Below are positions 45,608 to 54,476 of a stretch of 64,000 bases of DNA, one piece after another. The notes beneath the pieces were generated by a model. The model was not told the origin of the DNA. It ran no database searches and was given only the letters and a program-made list of their open reading frames with translations. The stretch's first letter is position 1, and the number at the start of each line of letters is the position of its first letter. Origin of the DNA: Pseudomonadota bacterium (GTDB lineage: Bacteria; Pseudomonadota; Alphaproteobacteria; Acetobacterales; Acetobacteraceae); assembly GCA_021818505.1 (NCBI GenBank), contig JAKADX010000013.1, positions 1 through 64,000 on the forward strand, read 5' to 3'. Both the position numbers and the translations under genes were made by a program.

Positions 45608-46584
45608 GGATCGGCGTCTTCGGCGCCGGCGCGATCGGCGGGCTGCTGGCGGCGCGGCTGGCGCAGTCGGGGGCGGAGGTCACGGTGGTCGCGCGCGGCC
45701 CGCATCTGGCGGCGATGCAGCGCGACGGCCTGACCCTGATCAGCGGCGGCGAGCGGATCGTCACGCATCCCCGCTGCGTCGGCACCGCCGCCGAGGCCGG
45801 CGAGCAGGACGCCGTCGTGGTGACGCTGAAAGCGCACGCGCTGGCCGGCGCGGCGGCGGACATCGCGCGCATGATGGGGCCGCAGACGTCGCTCGTCACC
45901 GCGATCAACGGCGTGCCCTACTGGTATTTCTACGGCTTCGAGGGACCGCTGCGCGACCGGCGCGTGGCGAGCGTCGATCCCGACGGCGCGGTCTGGGCGA
46001 CGCTGCCGCCGGCGCAGGCGATCGGCTGCATCGTCTATCCGGCGGCCGAAGTCACCGCGCCGGGCGTGGTCGAGCACACCTACGGCGACCGCTTCACCCT
46101 TGGCGAGCCGGACGGCACGCGCAGCGCGCGCATCGAGCGTCTGGCGGCGGCGTTGCAGGCGGCCGGCTTCAAGGCGCCGATCCGCCCGCGCATCCGCGAT
46201 GAGATCTGGGTCAAGCTGTGGGGCAACCTTGCCTTCAACCCGCTCTCGGCGCTGACCGGCGCGACGCTCGACCGGCTGACCGGCCGGCCCGACCTGCGGG
46301 CGGTGGCGCGGACGATGATGGTCGAAGGGCAGGCGGTGGCGGAGGCGCTGGGCGTGCGCTTCGCGATCGACGTGGACAAGCGCATCGCCGGTGCGGCCGA
46401 GGTCGGCGCGCACCGGACCTCGATGTTGCAGGACCTCGAACGCGGGCGGCCGATGGAGATCGACGCGCTGCTCGGCGCGGTGGTCGAACTCGCCGGCCTC
46501 GTGGGGGTCGCGGCGCCCGTCTGCGACATGGTGCTCGCGCTGGTGCGCGAGCGGGCGCGGCAGGCGGGCTGCTACGCGGGCTGA
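45604..46584 (+). CDS. 2-dehydropantoate 2-reductase family protein (PanE-like)
   Basis: 326 residues. The N-terminal Rossmann start MRIGVFGAGAIGGLLAARL gives NADPH binding, LKAHAL carries the family's conserved Lys, and the C-terminal helical domain has DEIWVKLWGNLAFNPLSALTGATLDRL with the catalytic Lys-Asn pair and TSMLQDLERGRPMEIDAL. PanE itself reduces ketopantoate to pantoate for CoA synthesis; this family also has paralogs acting on other 2-keto acids. The ATG at 45604 overlaps the ligase stop by four bases; the earlier open frame is out-of-register ligase sequence. Coupling to a CoA ligase argues for a paralog role as much as for panE. Confidence 0.88.
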   Translation: MRIGVFGAGAIGGLLAARLAQSGAEVTVVARGPHLAAMQRDGLTLISGGERIVTHPRCVGTAAEAGEQDAVVVTLKAHALAGAAADIARMMGPQTSLVTAINGVPYWYFYGFEGPLRDRRVASVDPDGAVWATLPPAQAIGCIVYPAAEVTAPGVVEHTYGDRFTLGEPDGTRSARIERLAAALQAAGFKAPIRPRIRDEIWVKLWGNLAFNPLSALTGATLDRLTGRPDLRAVARTMMVEGQAVAEALGVRFAIDVDKRIAGAAEVGAHRTSMLQDLERGRPMEIDALLGAVVELAGLVGVAAPVCDMVLALVRERARQAGCYAG

Positions 46585-46593
46585 CCGGTCGCG

Positions 46594-46962
46594 CTATTTC
46601 AGACCGTCGGCGGTCTTGATCTGCGCGCTGATCTTCTTGCTGTACTCCATCCCCGACTTGATCGTGTCGCTGAACTGGTCCACCAGCTTGTCGTAGGCTT
46701 TCGCGTCCGCCGGCGCCTTCATCACCGCCTCGTTCTTCTTCAGGGCGGTCAGGCCCGCGTTCAGTTCCTTCAGCGTGTCGTCGAGGTTGTCAACGGCGGT
46801 CTTCATCGACTTGATGGAGGTGGCAAGCTCCGCCTTCGCCTTGCCGAACGTGGCGCAATCCTTGACGCCCTGGTCGAGCGTGTCCTTCAGCGCCATTTCC
46901 ACAACCGGGTTCTTCTTCAGAACCTTCGCGGCGTCATCGAGGATATCCTTGCTGGTCGGCAT
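46594..46962 (-). CDS. Small Lys-rich helical protein of unknown function
   Basis: 122 residues, no recognised family. Composition is unlike its neighbours: many Lys, Asp, Thr and Met, almost no Arg, and one Cys. The pattern suggests amphipathic helices throughout (VVEMALKDTLDQGVKD, SMKTAVDNLDDTLKELN), possibly coiled-coil. There is no signal peptide or membrane segment. The ATG at 46962 follows GGGAGCG by a few bases. It converges with the PanE-like gene (nine-base gap) and lies 97 bases from the cca stop. It could be a structural or stress-related protein; I cannot assign a role. Confidence 0.7.
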   Translation of the reverse strand: MPTSKDILDDAAKVLKKNPVVEMALKDTLDQGVKDCATFGKAKAELATSIKSMKTAVDNLDDTLKELNAGLTALKKNEAVMKAPADAKAYDKLVDQFSDTIKSGMEYSKKISAQIKTADGLK

Positions 46963-47059
46963 CGCGCTCGCTCCCTTTCATGTTGCTGTCCGGCGGTGCG
47001 GTCTTGTGTCGCTATCCGAATGGTTCGTTTAGCGCCGCTGAAGCCCGATGACAAGCAGA

Positions 47060-48226
47060 TCACGTCCGGGCGGCCGCGCGCATGGCCAGGCGCCGGTGCA
47101 GCTCGGCCCGCACGTCGCCCACGCAGCCGCCCTCCAGCCACCACGCCCGCAGCTCGCGCAGCAGCGTGCCGACCTCCGGCCCGGCCGGCACGCCCGCCGC
47201 GCGCAGGTCGCGCCCGCGCAGGGGCAAGTGCGGCACCGGCATGGCGATGAGCCGCGCGCGCAGTCCGGCATCGCCGCCGGCGAGCCACACCCGGTCGAGC
47301 AGCACGTCACGCGGCACGTCCGCCAGCGCGCGGCGCAGATCGGCGTCGCTCGCGTCGGGTGACAAGGCTGGCGCGGCGCGCAGTGCCAGCAGCCGGTCGC
47401 GCTCGGCTGCGGAGAGCTTCAGCCGTTCCGCCAGCGACGCCGCATCGCCGTTGAGCAGCGCCGCCAGCCGCAGCAGCGGATCGGCCGGCGCGCCGCGCGC
47501 GATGAGCGCGTCCAGCCGCGCCGGCACAGCGCCCTCCGGCAGCACCGCGGCGAGCACGCCGAGACGGTCCATCCATGCCACCGCCGCGCGCGGGTCGGGG
47601 GCGTCGAGGATGCGCTTCAGCTCCATCCAGACCCGCTCGGCGGAGAGGCGCTGCAGGCCGGGAACGGCCTCGGCGATCGCCGCCGCCGCCGCCGGGTCGG
47701 GCGCGCCGCGGCCGTAGCGCGCCCAGAAGCGGAAGAAGCGCAGCACGCGCAGGTAGTCCTCCGCGATCCGCCTCGCCGGGTCGCCGACGAAGCGCACGCG
47801 GCCGGAGCGCAGGTCGTCCGCGCCGCCGAAATAATCGAACAGCGTGCCGTCCTGCGCCATCGACATGGCGTTGATGGTGAAGTCGCGCCGCGCCGCGTCG
47901 GCCTGCCAGTCGTCGGTGAAGGCGACCTCGGCGTGCCGTCCGTCGGTGCGCAGGTCGCGGCGCAGCGTCGTCACCTCGAAGCCGCGATGGCCGGAGACAG
48001 CGGTCACCGTGCCGTGGTCGATGCCGGTGGGCACCGCTTTCAGCCCCGCCGCGCGCAGGGCGGCCATCACTTCCTCGGGCCGGCGCGGCGTCGCCAGGTC
48101 GATATCGGCGACCGGCTGCCCGCACAGGGCGTCGCGCACCGCCCCGCCGACCACCCGCGCCTCCGGCAGCGCCGCCAGCACGGGGCGCAGCGCGGGGTCG
48201 GACAGGAAGGCGGGGGGAGAGGTCAC
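47060..48226 (-). CDS. cca: CCA tRNA nucleotidyltransferase / poly(A) polymerase family
   Basis: 388 residues from GTG 48226. It adds or repairs the 3' CCA end of tRNA, or polyadenylates RNA. The nucleotidyltransferase head has VVGGAVRDAL and ADIDLAT (the Asp-X-Asp metal site). The neck has RRDFTINAMSM and LRFVGDPARRIAEDYLRVLRFFRF. The helical tail extends to the end (LHRRLAMRAAART). The GTG start overlaps the DUF6111 stop by four bases (48223-48226) and gives a natural N-terminus (VTSPPAFLSDP); no ATG fits. Confidence 0.94.
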   Translation of the reverse strand: MTSPPAFLSDPALRPVLAALPEARVVGGAVRDALCGQPVADIDLATPRRPEEVMAALRAAGLKAVPTGIDHGTVTAVSGHRGFEVTTLRRDLRTDGRHAEVAFTDDWQADAARRDFTINAMSMAQDGTLFDYFGGADDLRSGRVRFVGDPARRIAEDYLRVLRFFRFWARYGRGAPDPAAAAAIAEAVPGLQRLSAERVWMELKRILDAPDPRAAVAWMDRLGVLAAVLPEGAVPARLDALIARGAPADPLLRLAALLNGDAASLAERLKLSAAERDRLLALRAAPALSPDASDADLRRALADVPRDVLLDRVWLAGGDAGLRARLIAMPVPHLPLRGRDLRAAGVPAGPEVGTLLRELRAWWLEGGCVGDVRAELHRRLAMRAAART

Positions 48227-48471
48227 CTCGCGGTGCCCGGGACGCCATGCCCCGGCACGATGCGCCCATCCTCGATACGCGCGGGGACATAGGCGGTGCC
48301 GGGCGGCAGCCGCCGCGTCAGGCCGTACCACAGCGTGCCGGCGGCGAGGCAGGCAACCAGGGCGATCGCGCCCCACAGCAGTGCCGGCTGTGCCCGCGCC
48401 ACCGCCACCCGCCAGGCGGCGTAGAGCAGGACGGGCGAGAGGAACAGCGCCAGCTCCGCCCAGCGCATCAC
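48223..48471 (-). CDS. DUF6111-type small membrane protein
   Basis: 82 residues with two predicted membrane segments (about 5-22 and 30-50) and a soluble C-terminal tail rich in Gly/Pro (YVPARIEDGRIVPGHG). It matches my recollection of the DUF6111 family found between a CoA pyrophosphatase gene and cca in Rhodospirillales. It overlaps both neighbours by four bases. No catalytic motif is seen; function unknown. Confidence 0.8.
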   Translation of the reverse strand: MMRWAELALFLSPVLLYAAWRVAVARAQPALLWGAIALVACLAAGTLWYGLTRRLPPGTAYVPARIEDGRIVPGHGVPGTAR

Positions 48472-49121
48472 TCCGCCCCGCGCAGCCGCGCCGCGAGGTT
48501 CACCAGGATGGCCGCGGTCGCACCCCAGATGTAATACTCGGGATGCGGCCAGACCCAGAATTCCCGCCAGCGGCCGCGGACATGCGCGCGGCGACGCTGC
48601 GGCGCCGCCGGGTCGAGCAGCACCGTGACCGGCAGCTCGAACACCGCATCCACCTCCGCCGCCGAGGGGTGCAGTCCGAGGGCATCGAGCGGCAGGCCCG
48701 GCGGCAGCAGCCCCAGGACCGGCGTGATGCGGTATCCGGTGCCGGTGACATAGGGCGGCAGCCGCCCGAGCAGCTCCACGCGCGCGGGATCGAGGCCGAT
48801 CTCCTCCTCTGCCTCGCGCAGCGCCGCGGCTTCGGCATGGGCGTCGCCGGGGTCGATGCGGCCGCCGGGGAAACTCACCTGACCGGCGTGAGAGGACAGA
48901 TGCGCGGTGCGCTTGGTCAGCAGCACGCCGGGCGTCGCGCCGAGCACGAAGGGCACCAGCACCGCCGCCGGTGTCAGCGTGCCGGGCGAAAGGTCGCGCG
49001 CGTCATCGCCGGCAATGGGGGCGGCGATCCCCGCCGCGCCGACCGATGCCCCCCGCGCCGGTGGGGTGGATGCGGGCTGGGCCGGGGCGAGCAGGCGGGC
49101 ACGCAGGCTTGCGGCGTTCAC
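48468..49121 (-). CDS. CoA pyrophosphatase-type NUDIX hydrolase
   Basis: 217 residues with a Nudix box: Gly-Gly-Arg-Ile-Asp then G-x5-E-x7-REAEEEIGL, and the CoA-hydrolase landmark LLTKRTAHLSSHAGQVSFPGG just before it. It hydrolyses CoA or acyl-CoA to 3',5'-ADP and phosphopantetheine products (NudL/PCD1 type). The N-terminal 45 residues are Ala/Pro-rich and variable. The start at 49121 is the first ATG; an internal start is possible. Part of the DUF1285-NUDIX-DUF6111-cca operon; overlaps DUF6111 by four bases. Confidence 0.92.
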   Translation of the reverse strand: MNAASLRARLLAPAQPASTPPARGASVGAAGIAAPIAGDDARDLSPGTLTPAAVLVPFVLGATPGVLLTKRTAHLSSHAGQVSFPGGRIDPGDAHAEAAALREAEEEIGLDPARVELLGRLPPYVTGTGYRITPVLGLLPPGLPLDALGLHPSAAEVDAVFELPVTVLLDPAAPQRRRAHVRGRWREFWVWPHPEYYIWGATAAILVNLAARLRGAE

Positions 49122-49130
49122 CGCGGCCCG

Positions 49131-49727
49131 TCACGTCTCCCCGTTCGGCATCTCGCCGAGCGGGAAGAACAGGCCGCGGCTCCAGACCCCCAGCATCCTG
49201 CGGCAATGCCGCATCCCCGGTTCGGCCAGGGCGACCAGTTCGTAATACACGGCGCGGCAGATGCGCGCCTCGATCGGTGCCGCGTCGGTGCCGCGCACGC
49301 GGATATACGGCGTCGGCTCGCAGGTCAGGATGTCGTGAGCGACGCGGATCGGATGGTCGGGGCCGGCGGTGACGACCTCATCGACATTGGTGCGGAAAGT
49401 GAGCGACTGCTGCCGGCCGCAGCCGCACCAGTCCATCTCGACCGCCAGGAACGGCACGTCCTCCACCTGGATGCGCCCGCGTTCGGCGGGCGTTTGCAGC
49501 CAGTAGCTGCCGTCGTCCTCGCGCCGCAGGACGGAGGCGAACAGGCAGACCAGTTCCTTCCGTCCGATCGGACTGCCGCGATAGAGCCAGGTGCCGTCGC
49601 GGCGGATCAGGAACGGCAGATCGCCGCATTCGACGGGCCGTCGCGCCGGCCGCCGCGGCATCGCCATCGCGCCCCTGCCGCCGACCTGAATGTCCTCGTC
49701 CTTGTGCGTGTGCGTGGCCTCGTTCAC
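49131..49727 (-). CDS. DUF1285-family protein
   Basis: 198 residues starting at GTG 49727, chosen because GGAGA lies about eight bases upstream; a later ATG would lose a His-rich tail. ECGDLPFLIRRDGTWLYRGSPIGRKELVCLFASVLRREDDGSYWL is the family's opening beta-structure, followed by VEDVPFLAVEMD. The fold is a two-domain beta-sandwich of unknown function; structures from Silicibacter suggest a ligand-binding pocket. First of four overlapping genes with NUDIX, DUF6111 and cca. It is divergent from moxR. Confidence 0.85.
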   Translation of the reverse strand: MNEATHTHKDEDIQVGGRGAMAMPRRPARRPVECGDLPFLIRRDGTWLYRGSPIGRKELVCLFASVLRREDDGSYWLQTPAERGRIQVEDVPFLAVEMDWCGCGRQQSLTFRTNVDEVVTAGPDHPIRVAHDILTCEPTPYIRVRGTDAAPIEARICRAVYYELVALAEPGMRHCRRMLGVWSRGLFFPLGEMPNGET

Positions 49728-49913
49728 GTCTTTGTCTCCGCCTCGCCCCGCAGACTTTCGCCGCCTTGCGCGATATAGGGTGGCACCCCCGGCCGGTGAA
49801 AGTGGGCCGCGCGACTTCATGCGGCGAAATACTTGCCCGGATGCCTCCCGCCGCGCGACCCTTCCCGCTATGCGTGACCTGGCCGCCTGTGCAGAGCATC
49901 ATCAGGACGTTCG

Positions 49914-50927
49914 ATGACCGCGATCCCCGCCGCATTCCCGCCGCCCGCGTCCGGCAGCGACATCGTCGCCGAGGTCGAGGCGCTCGGCGCCCGCATCGCC
50001 GCCGTTCGCGCGCAGATCGGCCGCGTCATCCTCGGACAGTCCGAGGTGGTCGATGAGACGCTGATCACCCTGCTCTCGGGCGGCCATGTGCTGCTCGTCG
50101 GCGTGCCGGGCCTGGGCAAGAGCAAGCTGGTGGAGACGCTGGCGACGACGCTCGGCATGGCGTCCAAGCGCGTGCAGTTCACGCCGGACCTGATGCCCGC
50201 CGACATCATCGGCAGCGAGGTGCTGGACGAGGACGCCGGCGGGCGGCGCAGCTTCCGCTTCGTGCCCGGCCCGGTGTTCTGCCAGTTGCTGATGGCCGAC
50301 GAGATCAACCGCGCCTCGCCGCGCACGCAATCGGCGCTGTTGCAGGCGATGCAGGAGCAGCGCGTCGCGGTCGCCGGCGTCGAGCATCCGCTGCCGCGTC
50401 CGTTCCATGTGCTGGCGACGCAGAACCCGATCGAGCAGGAAGGCACCTATCCGCTGCCGGAGGCGCAGCTTGACCGTTTCCTGTTGCAGATCGACGTGCG
50501 CTATCCCGATCTGGAGGCCGAGCGCGCCATGCTGCTCGCCACCACCGGCGCCGCCGAGGGCCACGCGGCGCAGGCGATGACGCCGGAGGAACTGCTCGCC
50601 GCCCAGGCGCTGATCCGCCGCGTGCCGGTCGGCGAGACGGTGCTGGAGGCGATCCTGCGGCTGGTGCGCAGCGGGCGGCCCGAGAGCGGCGAGGACGAGG
50701 CGGTGCGCGAGCATGTCGCCTGGGGTCCCGGCCCGCGCGCGGCGCAGGCGCTGATGCTGGCGACGCGGGCGCGCGCGGTGCTGGACGGGCGGCTGGCGCC
50801 GAGCGTGGAGGACGTGGCGGCGCTGGCGCAGCCGGTGCTGCGGCATCGCATGGCGCTGAAATTCTCCGCCCCGGCGGGGCTGACGGTTGGCAGCATGATC
50901 GACCGGCTGGTGGAGCGCATCGGGTGA
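49914..50927 (+). CDS. MoxR-family AAA+ ATPase
   Basis: 337 residues. Walker A GVPGLGKS (63-70), Walker B LLMADEINRA, sensor-1 ATQNPIEQEGTYPLPEAQLDRF and the C-terminal lid domain (about 245-335) are all typical MoxR. These ATPases act as chaperones with VWA or DUF58 partners to mature periplasmic or membrane complexes. First gene of an operon with DUF58, DUF4159 and a large membrane protein; it overlaps the DUF58 start (GTGA at 50924-50927). Divergent from DUF1285. Confidence 0.95.
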   Translation: MTAIPAAFPPPASGSDIVAEVEALGARIAAVRAQIGRVILGQSEVVDETLITLLSGGHVLLVGVPGLGKSKLVETLATTLGMASKRVQFTPDLMPADIIGSEVLDEDAGGRRSFRFVPGPVFCQLLMADEINRASPRTQSALLQAMQEQRVAVAGVEHPLPRPFHVLATQNPIEQEGTYPLPEAQLDRFLLQIDVRYPDLEAERAMLLATTGAAEGHAAQAMTPEELLAAQALIRRVPVGETVLEAILRLVRSGRPESGEDEAVREHVAWGPGPRAAQALMLATRARAVLDGRLAPSVEDVAALAQPVLRHRMALKFSAPAGLTVGSMIDRLVERIG

Positions 50928-51808
50928 GCCTTGCCGCCCGCCGTGCCGAGGCGCTGGGCGCGCATCTGCCGCCGCTGCTGGTCGCCGCCGAGCGGGTCGC
51001 CAGCACCGTCGCCCAGGGCGTCCACGGCCGCCGCCGGGTCGGGCAGGGCGACAGTTTCTGGCAGTTCCGTCCGTTTCTTCAGGGCGACACGATCAGCCGC
51101 ATCGACTGGCGCGTCTCCGCCCGCTCCGACCGGACCTATGTGCGCGAGACCGAGTGGGAGGCGGCGCAGACCGTCTGCCTCTGGCGCGACGGTGGCGCCT
51201 CGATGCGCTGGAGGTCGCGCGGCCAGCCGGTCGAGAAGGCTGACCGGGCCGGGCTGCTGATGCTGGCGCTGGCGGCGCTGCTGCTGCGCGGGGGCGAGCG
51301 GGTGCGGCTGATCGCGCCCGGCTCCCGCCCGCTGCACGGGCGCGCCGGGCTGGAGCGGTTGGCCGACGCGATGGAGCGGGCGCCAGAGCAGCCGGGGGGC
51401 GAGGACGCTGGGCTGCCGCCAGAGGTGAAGCTGCCGCCCCATGCGCGCGCGGTGTTGATCGGCGATCTGCTGGCGCCGCTGGACCGCTGGCAGGCCGCGA
51501 TCGCGCGGCTGGCGGCGGTGCCGTTGACGGGCGTGCTGCTGCAGGTGCTCGACCCGGCGGAGGTCACGTTGCCCTATGAGGGCCGTGTGCGGTTCCAGGG
51601 CATCACCGGGGCGCAATCGACGCTGATTCCCCGTGTCGAGGGCGTGCGCGAGCAATACGCGCAGCGCCTGGCCGCGCAGCAGCGCGGGCTGGCCGCGATC
51701 TGCGCGGCGGCCGGCTGGAGCTTTGCCGTCCATCGCACCGATCATCCGCCGGAGGCGGCGCTGCTGGCGCTCTACACCGCGCTCGCGCCGACGGCGCGGC
51801 GGCGATGA
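50924..51808 (+). CDS. DUF58-domain protein
   Basis: 294 residues from GTG 50924. RRRVGQGDSFWQFRPFLQGDTISRIDWRVSARSDRTYVRETEWE contains the DUF58 signature (D-x-R-x-IDW). The rest is a VWA-like alpha/beta domain. It is the near-constant partner of MoxR; the pair is thought to assemble or regulate membrane complexes. Start and stop both overlap neighbours by four bases. Confidence 0.93.
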   Translation: MSLAARRAEALGAHLPPLLVAAERVASTVAQGVHGRRRVGQGDSFWQFRPFLQGDTISRIDWRVSARSDRTYVRETEWEAAQTVCLWRDGGASMRWRSRGQPVEKADRAGLLMLALAALLLRGGERVRLIAPGSRPLHGRAGLERLADAMERAPEQPGGEDAGLPPEVKLPPHARAVLIGDLLAPLDRWQAAIARLAAVPLTGVLLQVLDPAEVTLPYEGRVRFQGITGAQSTLIPRVEGVREQYAQRLAAQQRGLAAICAAAGWSFAVHRTDHPPEAALLALYTALAPTARRR

Positions 51809-54474
51809 TCTTCGCAGCCCCCTGGGTGCTGCTGGCGCTGGCGGCGCTGCCGCTGCTGTGGTGGCTGCTGCGCGTCACGCCGCCGGCCCCGCGGCGGGAG
51901 GTGTTTCCGGCGGTCCGCCTGCTGCTCGGGCTGAAGGCGGTCGCCGAGACGCCGGCGCGCACGCCCTGGTGGCTGCTGGCGCTGCGGATGCTGGCGGCCG
52001 GCCTGATCATCCTCGGTCTCGCCCGCCCGGTGCTGGACGCCGGGGACCGGCTGGCGGGGCAGGGGCCGCTGCTGCTGGTGGTCGATGACGGCTGGGCCTC
52101 GGCCGCCGACTGGCCGCGCCGCATGGCCGCTGCCGACGCCGTGCTCGACCGGGCCGACCGCGCGGGGCGCAAGGTCGCCCTGCTCGCCACCGCCCCGGCC
52201 GACACCGATGCCGCGCCCACCGCCACCGTCGCCATGCCGGCGGGCGAACTGCGCGCGCGGCTGGCGGCGCTGCGGCCCAAGCCCTGGCCGGTCGATCGTC
52301 CCGCTGCCGCCCGCGCGCTGCGTGCGTGGGGGCAGGGCGGCTCGGTCGCCTATCTCGCCGACGGGCTGACCGACGGGGAGGGGTGGGAGGATTTCGCTTC
52401 GGCGCTCGGCGGCATCGGCCCGGTGACGGAATTGCGCGATCCCATCGCCCCGGCACGGCTGCTGCTGCCACCGCAGGCAGGGACGGAGGCGATCGGCGTG
52501 CGGGTTGCCGCCGTGCCGCGGCCGCGGCCGACCGAACTCGCGGTGCTGGCGCAGACCGGCGACGGGCGCACGCTGGCGCGCCTGCCGCTGACCATCGCCG
52601 CGGGGGCGGCGAGCGGCGAGGCATCGCTGAAAGTGCCGCTGGAGATCCGCAACCGCCTCGCCGGGCTGACGCTGGAGGGCGTGGCATCGGCCGGCGCGGT
52701 GGTGCTGCTGGACGAACGCTGGCGGCGCCGGCCGGTCGGCATCCTGGCGGGGGACGCGACCGGGGCCGATACGCCACTGCTCGGTCAGGCGTTCTATCTG
52801 CGCCGCGCGCTCTCCCCCTATACCGAAGTGCGGGAGGGTGCTCTGGACACGCTGCTGGGGCGCGATCTGTCGGTGCTGGTGCTGGCCGACCACGTGGTCG
52901 CCGACGGACCGGAGCGCGAGCGGCTGGCCGCCTGGGTGGAAAAGGGCGGGCTGCTGGTGCGCTTCGCCGGGCCGCAGACGGCGGCGCATCCCGACTCGCT
53001 GCTGCCGGTCAGGCTGCTGGCCGGGGACCGACAGCTTGGTGGCGCGCTGTCCTGGAGCAAGCCGGCGGGGCTGGCGCCGTTCCCGCCGGGCTCGCCGTTC
53101 GCCGGGCTGGCGGTGCCGGCCGACGTGCGGGTCACGCGGCAGGTGCTGGCCGAGCCGGACGCACGTCTGGCCGAGGATAGCTGGGCGCGGCTGGCCGACG
53201 GCACGCCGCTGGTGACGGCGGCGGCACGCGGGGCCGGGCGCATCGTGCTGTTCCATGTCACCGCCAACGCCGACTGGTCCGACCTGCCGCTGTCGGGCCT
53301 GTTCGTCGAGATGCTGCGCCGGCTGGTCGCGCTGTCGGCGGGTGTGGCCAGTCCCGCCCCGGGCGCCGCGCCGCTGGCGCCGGCGAGCACGCTGGACGGG
53401 TTCGGCCAGATGGTCGCCCCGCCCTCCACGGCGGCCGCCCTGCCGGCCAACGCGGTCGCCACGACACCGGTCTCGCCGCGCCATCCGCCGGGCCTGTACG
53501 GGCCGGAGAACGGCCGCCGCGCCCTTAATCTCTCCGCCCACGTGCCGCTGCCGGCGGCGGCACCGGCGCTGCCCGGCGCACGGGTCGAGCCGATCGCCGG
53601 CCGGGCGCCGGAACGGGCGATCGGGCCGTGGCTGATCGCGCTGGCGCTGGCCTTGCTGGCCTTCGATCTGCTGATCTCGCTCCGGCTGCGCGGCCTGCTG
53701 CGGCCGGCCGTGGCGGCGCTGCTGCTGGCGGCGGCGCTGGCCGCGCCTGTGCAGGCGCAGGATGCGAGCGAGCAGAATCCGGCGCTGATCACGCGGCTGG
53801 CCTATATCGTCACCGGCGATGCGCAGCTCGACGGCATCTCGCGCATGGGGCTGGCGGGGCTGTCGGATTACGTGAACGCGCGCACCGCGGCCACACTGGG
53901 CGCGCCAGCCCCGGTCGAACCGGGGCACGACGACCTCAGCTTCTATCCGCTGATCTACTGGCCGATCTCCGCCGACGCGGCGGCGCCGTCGGGCCAGGCG
54001 ATCTCCGCCCTGAACGACTACATGTCGCATGGCGGCATCATCCTGATCGACACACGCGGCGGCGGCAGCGGCGAGGGCATGGCGCCCGGCGCCGCCGTGG
54101 CGCTGGAACAGTTCGGCAAAGGGCTGGCGGTGCCGCCGCTGGCGCCGCTGACCTCCGCGCATGTGCTGGCGCGCGCGTTCTATCTGTTGCAGGACTTTCC
54201 CGGCCGCTACGACGGCGACACGGTCTGGGTGCAGCGCGACCAGGACCGCAGCAATGACAGCGTCAGCCCGGTGATCGTCGGCTCCCACGACTGGGCCGCC
54301 GCCTGGGCGGTCGATGCGCAGGGGCGCAATCCCTATGCGACGCTGCCCGGCGGGGCGCGGCAGCGCACGCTGGCGTATCGCTTCGGCGTCAATCTGGTCA
54401 TGTACGCGCTGACCGGCAACTACAAGGGCGATCAGGTGCATGTGCCCTCGCTGCTGGAGCGGCTGGGGCAGTAG
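51805..54474 (+). CDS. BatA-like / DUF4159 membrane protein
   Basis: 889 residues. N-terminal BatA region with two membrane helices (about 5-25 and 55-70: MIFAAPWVLLALAALPLLWWLL, LRMLAAGLIILGLARPVLDAG). A long periplasmic middle follows with VWA-like stretches. Two further helices lie near 605-650, then a DUF4159 domain (about 660-885: LITRLAYIVTGD, DLSFYPLIYWPISAD, GGIILIDTRGGG), which resembles glutamine-amidotransferase-like folds without an obvious Cys. DUF4159 proteins of alphaproteobacteria sit in MoxR operons; function is unknown. It overlaps DUF58 by four bases and is followed two bases later by the next gene. Confidence 0.88.
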   Translation: MIFAAPWVLLALAALPLLWWLLRVTPPAPRREVFPAVRLLLGLKAVAETPARTPWWLLALRMLAAGLIILGLARPVLDAGDRLAGQGPLLLVVDDGWASAADWPRRMAAADAVLDRADRAGRKVALLATAPADTDAAPTATVAMPAGELRARLAALRPKPWPVDRPAAARALRAWGQGGSVAYLADGLTDGEGWEDFASALGGIGPVTELRDPIAPARLLLPPQAGTEAIGVRVAAVPRPRPTELAVLAQTGDGRTLARLPLTIAAGAASGEASLKVPLEIRNRLAGLTLEGVASAGAVVLLDERWRRRPVGILAGDATGADTPLLGQAFYLRRALSPYTEVREGALDTLLGRDLSVLVLADHVVADGPERERLAAWVEKGGLLVRFAGPQTAAHPDSLLPVRLLAGDRQLGGALSWSKPAGLAPFPPGSPFAGLAVPADVRVTRQVLAEPDARLAEDSWARLADGTPLVTAAARGAGRIVLFHVTANADWSDLPLSGLFVEMLRRLVALSAGVASPAPGAAPLAPASTLDGFGQMVAPPSTAAALPANAVATTPVSPRHPPGLYGPENGRRALNLSAHVPLPAAAPALPGARVEPIAGRAPERAIGPWLIALALALLAFDLLISLRLRGLLRPAVAALLLAAALAAPVQAQDASEQNPALITRLAYIVTGDAQLDGISRMGLAGLSDYVNARTAATLGAPAPVEPGHDDLSFYPLIYWPISADAAAPSGQAISALNDYMSHGGIILIDTRGGGSGEGMAPGAAVALEQFGKGLAVPPLAPLTSAHVLARAFYLLQDFPGRYDGDTVWVQRDQDRSNDSVSPVIVGSHDWAAAWAVDAQGRNPYATLPGGARQRTLAYRFGVNLVMYALTGNYKGDQVHVPSLLERLGQ

Positions 54475-54476
54475 CG

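Noticed and set aside
51772-54441. 889-residue open frame antisense to the DUF4159 gene
   Set aside because: Arg/Gln-rich low-complexity translation without domains; the sense strand has membrane segments, DUF4159 motifs and coupled starts.
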